From an uncultured Rhodanobacter sp. (lineage in GTDB: Bacteria > Pseudomonadota > Gammaproteobacteria > Xanthomonadales > Rhodanobacteraceae), in the NCBI GenBank assembly GCA_903827735.1, contig CAIKJM010000645.1, positions 1-8,999 on the forward strand: a stretch of 8,999 nt of DNA. Reading direction: 5' to 3'. Below the pieces are notes generated by a model. It was not told the origin of the DNA and searched no databases. It saw only the letters and a program-made list of their open reading frames with translations. Below, piece by piece: positions 1 through 5,901 of this stretch (positions are counted from its first letter, which is position 1; every line of letters begins with the position of its first letter). The position numbers were made by a program, and so were the translations under genes.

Positions 1-168
1 ACGGTCGATGTAGATGGCGTGCCGCTGATTGTCAACGACAAGAGCCTGGCTCTGGTGGAAGGCACGGTGATCGATTTCCAACGCCAGGGGCTCAACGCGA
101 GCTTCGTCTTCCACAACCCCAATGCCACCGGCGAGTGCGGTTGCGGCGAAAGTTTTACGGTGGGGTAG
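1..168 (+). CDS. HesB/IscA-family iron-sulfur carrier protein, 3' end only
   Basis: The first 55 codons are open from base 1 to a TAG at 166-168; the start lies outside the window. The C-terminal motif NPNATGECGCGESF is the hallmark of A-type carriers (IscA, SufA, ErpA). These hold or deliver Fe-S clusters to apoproteins in the cytoplasm, using the Cys-Gly-Cys pair seen here (codons at 136-144) plus an upstream cysteine that is not visible. The preceding stretch, with V-x-G-x-x-I-D-F and GLNASFVFHNPNA, fits the family's beta-rich core. Sequence alone does not separate IscA, SufA and ErpA, so no symbol is given. No clear terminator follows. The next gene starts 247 nt later from its own probable promoter, so this is likely the end of a separate transcription unit. 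The family assignment is firm; the subfamily is open. Confidence 0.85.
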   Translation, partial: TVDVDGVPLIVNDKSLALVEGTVIDFQRQGLNASFVFHNPNATGECGCGESFTVG

Positions 169-240
169 ACAGAACAGGGGCGACAGACGAGGGGCGAGCA
201 TGGTCGTCTCACCTGCAGTCTTCGCGCCATTCGGTCTTTG

Positions 241-266
241 CGCCCTCGCGACTCGTCCCTCAGCCC
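241..266 (+). repeat. CTCGT-rich dispersed intergenic repeat, copy 1
   Basis: This 26-bp stretch matches 8307-8332 at 23 of 26 positions; the shared core is ACTCGTCCCTC preceded by CGCCCTCGC. Both copies have the same orientation, and both lie upstream of a ribosomal protein gene (rpsF here, rpsP there). An imperfect inverted partner of its ACTCGTC part lies at 186-198 (11 of 13 bases against 245-257), so the unit may be a hairpin-forming REP-like element spanning about 186-266. Dispersed GC-rich intergenic repeats are common in Xanthomonadales. Whether this is one of them needs a genome-wide count. Confidence 0.5.
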
Positions 267-281
267 TTGCGCACCAACAAC

Positions 282-311
282 TTGCGCGATCTCCCGCCGA
301 CACCGTACAAT
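282..311 (+). promoter_or_regulatory. Putative sigma70 promoter of the rpsF-rpsR-rplI operon
   Basis: TTGCGC at 282-287 and TACAAT at 306-311 are separated by 18 bp, four and five matches respectively to the consensus hexamers. Transcription would start near 318, giving a leader of about 98 nt. That start coincides with the first base of the hairpin at 321-347, which supports the call. Confidence 0.45.
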
Positions 312-320
312 TCCGCTTCT

Positions 321-380
321 GTCCGGGCCTCACGCGTCCGTGCGGACACTTGCCTCACCGCAACGGCGGGAGGCTGCAAG
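321..380 (+). promoter_or_regulatory. Structured rpsF leader, candidate S6:S18 autoregulatory RNA
   Basis: Two hairpins can be drawn. In the first, GTCCG (321-325) pairs with CGGAC (343-347) and CACG (331-334) with CGTG (339-342), leaving GGCCT (326-330) as a bulge. In the second, CTTG, CCTC and CCGC (349-352, 353-356, 358-361) pair with GCGG, GAGG and CAAG (366-369, 370-373, 377-380), with a bulged A357 and a bulged CTG at 374-376. The bulged GGCCT could also pair with AGGCC at 379-383 or 387-391. In many bacteria the rpsF mRNA leader binds the S6:S18 complex through a hairpin with a CCG-containing bulge that mimics 16S rRNA. CCG triplets occur here, but I cannot confirm the exact known consensus. 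Confidence 0.45.
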
Positions 381-415
381 GCCATTAGGCCGCATCCATA
401 AGGAGTCAAACCCCA

Positions 416-826
416 ATGACCCTGCGTCATTACGAAATCGTGTTTCTGGTCCACCCTGATCAGAGCGAGCAGGTTCCGGCGATGATCGAGCGCTACAAGG
501 CGCTGGTCGAGACCGACGGTGGCAAACTGCACCGCCTGGAGGACTGGGGCCGTCGTCAGCTGGCCTATCCGATCGCGAATCTGGCCAAGGCCCATTACGT
601 GATGCTCAACATCGAAGTGAGCCAGAACGCGCTGAACGAGCTGGAGTCGGGTTTCCGCTTCAACGATGCCGTGCTTCGCCACCTGGTGGTGCGGCGCGAC
701 GAGGCCGATACCGAGCCGTCCTTCATCATCAAGAGCAAAGAGAAAGATGATGCCAAGTCCTCGCGTCGCCGCGATGACGACGATGGCGGTCTCGACCGCG
801 ACAACGATCGCGACAGCGACGACTGA
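416..826 (+). CDS. rpsF: 30S ribosomal protein S6
   Basis: The 136-residue product is bacterial S6, which binds S18 on the platform of the 30S subunit. The family-typical opening RHYEIVFLVHPDQSEQV and the central GGKLHRLEDWGRRQLAYPI are present, followed by HYVMLNIE and DAVLRHLVVR. ATG 416 is preceded by AGGAG at 401-405, a good ribosome binding site. The folded domain ends near residue 107. The last 20 residues (117-136) are a low-complexity tail with ten Asp and five Arg. In E. coli S6 the C-terminus is extended with glutamates by RimK; this Asp/Arg tail is different in composition. It is the first gene of an operon with rpsR (15-nt gap) and rplI. The enterobacterial priB gene is absent between rpsF and rpsR. 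Confidence 0.97.
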   Translation: MTLRHYEIVFLVHPDQSEQVPAMIERYKALVETDGGKLHRLEDWGRRQLAYPIANLAKAHYVMLNIEVSQNALNELESGFRFNDAVLRHLVVRRDEADTEPSFIIKSKEKDDAKSSRRRDDDDGGLDRDNDRDSDD

Positions 827-841
827 TAGGAGCTCAAGACC

Positions 842-1072
842 ATGTCCAAGTTTTTCCGCCGCCGCAAGTTCTGCCGCTTCACTGCCGAAGACGTCAAAGA
901 GATCGACTACAAGGATCTCAATACGCTGCGTCAGTACGTGACCGAGAATGGCAAGATCGTGCCCAGCCGCATCACCGGAACCAAGGCGCGCTATCAGCGT
1001 CAGCTGGCCACGGCGATCAAGCGCGCGCGCTTCCTCTCGCTGCTGCCGTACACCGACAACCACGACGTCTGA
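842..1072 (+). CDS. rpsR: 30S ribosomal protein S18
   Basis: The 76-residue protein matches S18 over its whole length: FFRRRKFCRF near the N-terminus, IDYKDLNTLRQYV, then the signature GKIVPSRITGTKARYQRQLA and the basic end KRARFLSLLPYTD. S18 pairs with S6 in the platform of the 30S subunit. ATG 842 has AGGAG at 828-832, overlapping the end of rpsF, so translation of the two genes is probably coupled. The usual length of the family is 70-80 residues. A 135-nt spacer rich in hairpins separates it from rplI. Confidence 0.97.
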   Translation: MSKFFRRRKFCRFTAEDVKEIDYKDLNTLRQYVTENGKIVPSRITGTKARYQRQLATAIKRARFLSLLPYTDNHDV

Positions 1073-1079
1073 TCGTGTC

Positions 1080-1169
1080 GGCGGGCGACCTTCGGGCCGC
1101 CTGCCATCGGTTTCGCCCGGCTATGTCCGGGCGGGACCTTCAGATATTTCGGACAGCCGTCCACGGCTG
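1080..1169 (+). promoter_or_regulatory. Cluster of three hairpins between rpsR and rplI
   Basis: Three inverted repeats follow each other in the 135-nt intercistronic gap: GGCGG (1080-1084) with CCGCC (1097-1101); CGCCCGG (1114-1120) with CCGGGCG (1127-1133), a perfect 7-bp stem with a 6-nt loop; and CAGCCGT (1154-1160) with ACGGCTG (1163-1169). None is followed by a T-run, so they are unlikely to terminate transcription on their own. They could tune rplI expression relative to S6/S18, mark an mRNA cleavage site, or protect the upstream mRNA. Confidence 0.5.
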
Positions 1170-1207
1170 CGTCGGGCCACACCGGCGCTAACGAATAGGG
1201 ATACACC

Positions 1208-1657
1208 ATGGAACTCATTCTTCTGCAGAAAGTGCGCAACCTCGGCACGCTTGGCGACAAGGTCGTCGTGAAGCCGGGCTACGGCCGTAACTTCCTCCTG
1301 CCGCAGGGCAAGGCCGTTCGCGTCAACGCCGCCAATCTGGCTGCATTTGAGCAGCGTCGCGCCGAGTACGAAGCCAAGGCGGACAGCCTGCTGGCCGATG
1401 CGCAGGCGCGCCAGACCAAGTTGGCCGATGCCTCCGTTACCATTTCGGCGCATGCCAGTGCCGAAGGCAAGCTGTTCGGTTCGGTCGGTCCGCGCGATAT
1501 CGCCGAGGCGCTCACGGCTGCCGGCTTCACGGTGAACAAGAACGAAGTGATTCTGGGCGAAGGCCCGCTGCGTAACACCGGCGAGTACGACGTTGCCGTG
1601 CACCTGCACGCGGACATCCACACCACCGTCAAGGTGATCGTGGTCGGCGAAAAGTAA
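1208..1657 (+). CDS. rplI: 50S ribosomal protein L9
   Basis: The 149-residue product is L9, the elongated 50S protein near the L1 stalk that affects reading-frame maintenance. The N-terminal domain signature is complete: G13-TLGD, then VKPGYGRNFLLPQGKAV around residues 21-37. A long charged helix follows (about 40-75), then the C-terminal RNA-binding domain with GKLFGSVGPRDIAEAL and the closing HTTVKVIVV. The family's usual length is 147-150. ATG 1208 has a modest purine-rich site (AGGGA near 1197-1201). The gene is last in the rpsF operon and is followed 28 nt after its stop by a strong intrinsic terminator. Confidence 0.97.
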   Translation: MELILLQKVRNLGTLGDKVVVKPGYGRNFLLPQGKAVRVNAANLAAFEQRRAEYEAKADSLLADAQARQTKLADASVTISAHASAEGKLFGSVGPRDIAEALTAAGFTVNKNEVILGEGPLRNTGEYDVAVHLHADIHTTVKVIVVGEK

Positions 1658-1685
1658 GCTCGAGTGCTTGCTTCGATGCCATGAG

Positions 1686-1714
1686 ACGGGCGCCTTCGGG
1701 CGCCCGTTTTCTTT
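1686..1714 (+). terminator. Intrinsic terminator of the rpsF-rpsR-rplI operon
   Basis: ACGGGCGCC (1686-1694) pairs perfectly with GGCGCCCGT (1699-1707) around a TTCG tetraloop, followed by TTTTCTTT (1707-1714). A 9-bp GC-rich stem, a stable UUCG loop and a U-tract make this a textbook Rho-independent terminator. Confidence 0.93.
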
Positions 1715-1763
1715 GGCGCATATGCCCACTGGATCGCGGTGCTTTGGTCGTCTTCGTCCACTT

Positions 1764-1793
1764 CTATCCACAGCAACGCACAGCTTATCCACA
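1764..1793 (+). promoter_or_regulatory. Pair of DnaA-box sequences upstream of dnaB
   Basis: TTATCCACA at 1785-1793 is the strict consensus DnaA box, and CTATCCACA at 1764-1772 differs by one base. They are in the same orientation and their starts are 21 bp apart, two helical turns. Weaker look-alikes at 1754-1762 (6 of 9) and 1774-1782 (5 of 9) fall on the same 10-11 bp phase. The pair lies about 100-130 bp before the dnaB start, in the region expected to hold its promoter. A poor TATGAT-like -10 sits at 1828-1833 with no convincing -35. DnaA control of dnaB is an inference. Confidence 0.55.
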
Positions 1794-1840
1794 GAGTTAT
1801 TGTCTCGGCGGCTGAGATGACGCCGCGTATGATGATGGTC

Positions 1841-1880
1841 AGAGCTGCGATGCCTTCGGCGTCGGCGCCGGCTCTTTTTT
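1841..1880 (+). terminator. Terminator-like hairpin with T6 tract in the dnaB leader
   Basis: AGAGC (1841-1845) can pair with GCTCT (1871-1875). Inside it CGATGCC (1848-1854) pairs with GGCGTCG (1858-1864; one G-U) around a TTC loop. The outer stem runs straight into six Ts (1875-1880). The dnaB ribosome binding site GAGG (1885-1888) begins four bases later. The asymmetric internal loop (TG against GCGCCG) weakens it compared with the rplI terminator. It could be a premature-termination (attenuation) element or simply a 5' stabilising hairpin. Confidence 0.4.
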
Positions 1881-1895
1881 CTGTGAGGTAAATCC

Positions 1896-3290
1896 ATGTC
1901 CTTCGTGCCCGACCGCAAGTCTTCTTCCTCGGCGATCGAGGCGCTGCGCGTGCCGCCCCATTCGATCGACGCGGAACAGGCCGTGCTGGGCGGCCTCATG
2001 CTGGCGCCCGATGCGCTGGACAAGGTGGCCGACAAACTCTCCGAGCTGGATTTTTACCGCAAGGATCATCGGCTGATCTGGCGCGCCATCAACGAGCTGG
2101 CCAACAAGGGCATGCCGTGCGACGCGGTGACCCTGGGGGACTGGTTCGAAAGCAACGGCCTGGCCGAGATGGTTGGCGGCGCGGGTTATCTGATCGAACT
2201 GGCCAACAGCACGCCCAGTGCGGCCAACATCACCGCGTATGCCGGTATCGTGCGCGAAAAGTCGGTGATGCGTCAGCTGATCGACGCGGGTACGTCGATC
2301 ACCGAAGACGGCTATCGCCCGGAAGGCAAGAGCATGCAGGAGGTGCTGGAGAGCGCCGAGCAGCGGGTGTTCCACATTGCCGAATCCGGCGCGCGCGGCA
2401 AGAAGGATTCCGTTTCCATGCGTGAGGCGGTGAAGGATGCATTCCGCCTCCTGACCGAGCGTTACGAGAACCGCGGCCAGCTCACCGGCATCACCACCGG
2501 TTTCACCGATCTGGACAACCTCACCTCCGGCCTGCAGCCGTCGGATTTGATCATCGTGGCGGCGCGCCCCTCGATGGGCAAGACCGCCTTTGCGCTGAAC
2601 ATTGCCGAGACCGCGGCCATTCGCAGTAAGAAGGCGGTGGTGGTGTTCTCGATGGAAATGTCCGCCTCGCAGCTGGCGTTTCGCCTGATTTCGTCGGTCG
2701 GGCGCATCCACCAGCAGCATCTGCGCAACGGCGACCTGCAGGAGGAAGACTGGCCGCGCGTTTCCAACGCGATCCAGATCCTGTCCGAGGCGAAAATCTT
2801 CATCGACGACACGCCCAGCCTGTCGCCGGTCGAGCTGCGCTCGCGTGCGCGTCGACTGCACCGCGAGCACGGCGGCCTGGGTTTGATCGTGATCGATTAC
2901 CTGCAGCTGATGCAGGTGCCCGGCAACAAGGAGAATCGCGCCACCGAAATTTCAGAAATTTCGCGTTCACTCAAGGGCCTGGCCAAGGAGTTGAACGTGC
3001 CCGTGATCGCACTCTCTCAGTTGAACCGCTCGCTCGAGCAGCGCGCCGACAAGCGGCCGATGATGTCCGATCTGCGTGAATCCGGCGCTATCGAGCAGGA
3101 CGCGGACGTGATCATGTTTATCTACCGCGACGATTACTACAACAAGGAATCGCCGGACAAGGGCATGGCCGAAATCATCATCGGCAAGCAGCGTAACGGC
3201 CCCACCGACACCTGCAAGCTGACCTTCCTCGGCCACTACACCAAGTTCGAGAACTACGCCTCCGATTCGTTTGGCGGGACGTTCGATTGA
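1896..3290 (+). CDS. dnaB: Replicative DNA helicase DnaB
   Basis: This is the hexameric 5'-3' helicase that unwinds the chromosome at the replication fork and interacts with primase and the loader. The 464-residue length is close to E. coli DnaB (471). Residues 20-125 form the N-terminal domain, opening with VPPHSIDAEQAVLGGLM. A linker leads to the RecA-like ATPase domain (about 185-464), starting with GITTGFTDLDNLTSGLQP. It has Walker A RPSMGKT (224-230), the catalytic Glu in FSMEMS (E254), Walker B LIVIDYLQLM (330-339) and the arginine-finger region KQRNGPT (431-437). ATG 1896 is chosen because GAGG at 1885-1888 is well placed and the N-terminus fits the family. No intein or insertion is present. 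The gene is separated from rplI by a strong terminator, so it has its own promoter, probably near the DnaA boxes. Confidence 0.98.
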   Translation: MSFVPDRKSSSSAIEALRVPPHSIDAEQAVLGGLMLAPDALDKVADKLSELDFYRKDHRLIWRAINELANKGMPCDAVTLGDWFESNGLAEMVGGAGYLIELANSTPSAANITAYAGIVREKSVMRQLIDAGTSITEDGYRPEGKSMQEVLESAEQRVFHIAESGARGKKDSVSMREAVKDAFRLLTERYENRGQLTGITTGFTDLDNLTSGLQPSDLIIVAARPSMGKTAFALNIAETAAIRSKKAVVVFSMEMSASQLAFRLISSVGRIHQQHLRNGDLQEEDWPRVSNAIQILSEAKIFIDDTPSLSPVELRSRARRLHREHGGLGLIVIDYLQLMQVPGNKENRATEISEISRSLKGLAKELNVPVIALSQLNRSLEQRADKRPMMSDLRESGAIEQDADVIMFIYRDDYYNKESPDKGMAEIIIGKQRNGPTDTCKLTFLGHYTKFENYASDSFGGTFD

Positions 3291-3315
3291 GAGCGGGCGA
3301 CCACTCGCAGAAGCC

Positions 3316-4404
3316 ATGAGCCGCACCACCGTCGCCACCATCCATCTCGGCGCGCTGCGCCACAACCTGGCGCGGCTGAAGGCGATCGCTGCGCCGGCGA
3401 AAGTGATGGCCGTGGTCAAAGCCGACGCTTACGGCCACGGGCTGGAGCGCGTGGCGCGCGCGCTGGCCGCCGACGCCGACATGTTTGCGGTGGCGGCGAT
3501 CGGCGATGGGCTGCGGCTGCGCGCGGCAGGGCACCATCAGCGCATCGTGGTGCTGTCCGGCCCCGATAACGCCAGCGACATTACCGAGATGCAGCGGCTG
3601 ATGCTGGAGGCGGCGATTCATCACGAATCGCAGCTGCAATGGTTGGCGCACACCACGCCCGAGCGCGGCAAGCTGCGCGTGTGGCTGAAGATCGACAGCG
3701 GCATGCACCGGCTGGGCTTTGCGCCCGAGCGCGTGGCCGAGGTGCATGGGCGGCTGCTGGCCATGCCGGGCGTCGATCCCGAGATCGGTCTGATGACGCA
3801 CTTCTCCGAGTCAGAAGTCACCGATGGCGGGCAGACGCCGCTGCAGATAGCGCGTTTTACTGCGGCGACCCAGGGTCTTCCCGGTCCACGATCGTTGTCC
3901 AACTCGGCCGCCGCGATCGCCTGGCCCGACGCGCGCGCCGACTGGGTGCGCACCGGCGGTTTGCTCTATGGCCTGTCCGTGGTGGACGGCAAGACCGGCG
4001 CGGATTTCGGCTTTCGTCCGGCGATGAGCCTGAGTACGCGGCTGATCGCGATCAATCCGATCAAGCGCGGCGAACGGATCGGCTACAACGGCACCTGGAC
4101 TTGCCCCGAAGACATGAATGTCGGCGTGGCCGCCGTCGGATACGGTGACGGATATCCACGCAGCGCGCCGGCGGGCACGCCGGTCTTGCTTGGCGAGCAG
4201 CCGGTTCCGCTGATCGGACGTGTGTCGATGGACCTGATCACGCTGGATCTGCGCGGTGCGCCGCAGGCCAGGGTAGGTGATCGCGTCACGCTGTGGGGAC
4301 CGTCGCTTCCGGTCGAGCGCATTGCAGCCCAGGCGGGCACGATTTCCTATGATTTGACATGCGGCATGACGCGCCGCGTGCTGGTCGTCGAAGACGAAAA
4401 CTAG
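3316..4404 (+). CDS. alr: Alanine racemase (PLP-dependent)
   Basis: The enzyme interconverts L- and D-alanine, supplying D-alanine for peptidoglycan. With ATG 3316 it has 362 residues, matching the family (about 356-362), and begins as expected with a beta strand and ALRHNLARL. The PLP-binding lysine is K35 in VVKADAYGHG. The second catalytic base is Y257 in RIGYNGTW. Other conserved pieces are KIDSGMHRLG (125-134), SNSAA (195-199), GYGDGYPR (275-282) and GRVSMD (301-306). An in-frame ATG at 3271 would add 15 unconserved residues and overlap dnaB, so I reject it. The gene starts 25 nt after the dnaB stop with only a weak ribosome binding site, suggesting co-transcription with dnaB, an arrangement common in gammaproteobacteria. 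Whether it is the biosynthetic Alr or a catabolic DadX-like enzyme is not certain; the absence of dadA next door favours Alr. Confidence 0.96.
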   Translation: MSRTTVATIHLGALRHNLARLKAIAAPAKVMAVVKADAYGHGLERVARALAADADMFAVAAIGDGLRLRAAGHHQRIVVLSGPDNASDITEMQRLMLEAAIHHESQLQWLAHTTPERGKLRVWLKIDSGMHRLGFAPERVAEVHGRLLAMPGVDPEIGLMTHFSESEVTDGGQTPLQIARFTAATQGLPGPRSLSNSAAAIAWPDARADWVRTGGLLYGLSVVDGKTGADFGFRPAMSLSTRLIAINPIKRGERIGYNGTWTCPEDMNVGVAAVGYGDGYPRSAPAGTPVLLGEQPVPLIGRVSMDLITLDLRGAPQARVGDRVTLWGPSLPVERIAAQAGTISYDLTCGMTRRVLVVEDEN

Positions 4405-4408
4405 CCAC

Positions 4409-4431
4409 GTCGGCAGTCGATCAAGGCCGAC
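4409..4431 (+). repeat. Short inverted repeat after alr
   Basis: GTCGGC (4409-4414) and GCCGAC (4426-4431) form a perfect 6-bp inverted repeat with an 11-nt spacer, five bases after the alr stop. There is no T-run, so it is at best a weak or Rho-assisted transcript end. The remaining part of this 111-nt gap shows no convincing promoter for radA. Confidence 0.25.
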
Positions 4432-4515
4432 AGCTGCTTCCGTTCATTCGTCTCGCGATTTGCGACCGCTGCAGGCTAAGCTCACGCATTGATTGCATTG
4501 AGTAACGAGAGTCCG

Positions 4516-5901
4516 ATGGCCAAAGCCAAAACCGCCTATGTCTGCACCGAGTGCGGTGGCGAGCACAGCAAGTGGCAGGGCCAGTGCATCGAGTGCGGCG
4601 TGTGGAACACGCTGAGCGAGATCGTGCTGACGCCGTCGTCGGTGGCCAAGGCCTCGGTGGGTGCGCAGCGTTCCAGCTATGCCGGCAATGCGGCCGGCAG
4701 TGCGCGCATCACGCCGCTGACCGAAGTGGCATTGACGACAGAGGCGCGCACGCATACCGGCATCGGTGAGCTTGATCGCGTGCTCGGCGGCGGCCTGGTG
4801 CAGGGCTCCGTGGTGCTGATCGGCGGCGACCCCGGTATCGGCAAGTCCACCTTGCTGCTGCAGGTGCTGGGCACGCTGGGGGCCCAGCTTTCCAGCGTCT
4901 ATGTCACCGGCGAGGAATCGCTGTCGCAGGTCGCTTCACGCGCACAGCGTCTGGGCCTGCCGCTGGAGCCGCTGCAGGCGCTGGCGGAAACCTGCATCGA
5001 GCGGATTCTGGAACAGGCCCTTGCTACCCGACCGCGCGTGCTGGTGATCGACTCTATCCAGACCATCTGGACCGAGCTGTTGACCGCCGCGCCCGGCTCG
5101 GTGAGTCAGGTGCGCGAGTCCGCGGCCAAGCTCACGCGCTTCGCCAAGGAGACCGGTACCTCGGTGTTTCTGGTCGGCCACGTCACCAAGGAGGGTGGCA
5201 TCGCTGGCCCGCGCGTGCTCGAACACATGGTCGATGCGGTGCTTTATTTCGAGGGCGAATCGGGCAGCCGTTTCCGCATCCTGCGCGCATTCAAAAACCG
5301 CTTCGGCGCGGTCAACGAACTGGGCGTGTTTGCGATGTCGGAGAAGGGCCTGCGCGAGGTGCCCAATCCGTCGGCCATCTTCCTTTCCTCACATACCGGG
5401 CCGACCTCCGGCAGTGCGGTGATGGTCACGCGCGAAGGTTCGCGGCCGCTGCTGGTCGAGGTGCAGGCCTTGGTCGATCAGTCGTCGCTGGGCAATCCGC
5501 GTCGCGTCGCGCTGGGTCTGGATCAGAATCGACTGGCCATGTTGCTGGCCGTGCTGCATCGCCACGGCGGCGTCGCGGCGTACGATCAGGATGTGTTCGT
5601 CAACGTGGTTGGCGGCATCCGCGTGCAGGAAACGGCCGCCGATCTGCCGGTGCTTCTGGCGGTGCTGTCATCACTGCGCGATCGGCCTTTGCCTGATCAG
5701 ACCGTCACCTTCGGCGAAGTGGGACTTTCCGGAGAAATTCGCCCAATACCCAACGGCGAGGAGCGCCTCAAGGAGGCGGCCACCCACGGCTTCAAGCGCG
5801 CCATCGTGCCGAAGGCGAACGCGCCGAAGAAAGGCCGCGTTGGGGAGATGGAAGTGATCGGGGTAGAGCGCCTGTCGGACGCAATCGACGCCTGCCGTTG
5901 A
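4516..5901 (+). CDS. radA: DNA repair protein RadA (Sms), branch-migration helicase
   Basis: RadA is a RecA-related hexameric ATPase that promotes branch migration during recombinational repair. From ATG 4516 the protein has 461 residues (E. coli 460). The N-terminal zinc finger has C10, C13, C24 and C27 with the typical WQGQC context. The ATPase core has Walker A GGDPGIGKST (103-112) and Walker B VLVIDS (175-180). The RadA-specific KNRFG motif (260-264) is intact, and the C-terminal Lon-protease-like domain (about 285-461) includes GEVGLSGEIRP. An upstream in-frame TTG at 4489 would add nine residues with no homology; MAKAKTAYVC at 4516 is the family start, with a short GAGAG site before it. 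Its stop abuts the stop of the opposing ypjD gene without any spacer. Confidence 0.97.
   Translation: MAKAKTAYVCTECGGEHSKWQGQCIECGVWNTLSEIVLTPSSVAKASVGAQRSSYAGNAAGSARITPLTEVALTTEARTHTGIGELDRVLGGGLVQGSVVLIGGDPGIGKSTLLLQVLGTLGAQLSSVYVTGEESLSQVASRAQRLGLPLEPLQALAETCIERILEQALATRPRVLVIDSIQTIWTELLTAAPGSVSQVRESAAKLTRFAKETGTSVFLVGHVTKEGGIAGPRVLEHMVDAVLYFEGESGSRFRILRAFKNRFGAVNELGVFAMSEKGLREVPNPSAIFLSSHTGPTSGSAVMVTREGSRPLLVEVQALVDQSSLGNPRRVALGLDQNRLAMLLAVLHRHGGVAAYDQDVFVNVVGGIRVQETAADLPVLLAVLSSLRDRPLPDQTVTFGEVGLSGEIRPIPNGEERLKEAATHGFKRAIVPKANAPKKGRVGEMEVIGVERLSDAIDACR

Noticed and set aside
260..1063. Long reverse-strand open frame (267 codons) across rpsF and rpsR
   Set aside because: It is antisense to two certain ribosomal protein genes, shows no recognisable domain and has the Arg/His/Gln-rich look of shadow frames in high-GC DNA.
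1754..1830. Replication origin next to the DnaA boxes
   Set aside because: Only two strong boxes, no AT-rich unwinding region and no dnaA, dnaN or other origin genes nearby; a regulatory or titration role fits better.
1839..2870. Reverse-strand open frame (343 codons) within dnaB
   Set aside because: It mirrors the DnaB reading frame, is rich in His/Arg/Gln/Asp, and has no family resemblance.
3271..3315. Upstream ATG start for alr at 3271
   Set aside because: It overlaps the dnaB coding end and adds 15 residues without homology; ATG 3316 gives the normal family N-terminus and length.
4446..4466. Possible third degenerate copy of the CTCGT-rich repeat upstream of radA
   Set aside because: Only a seven-base CTCGCGA core is shared with 241-266, which is expected by chance at this base composition.
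4489..4515. TTG start for radA at 4489
   Set aside because: It adds nine residues before the canonical MAKAKTAYVC zinc-finger start at 4516.
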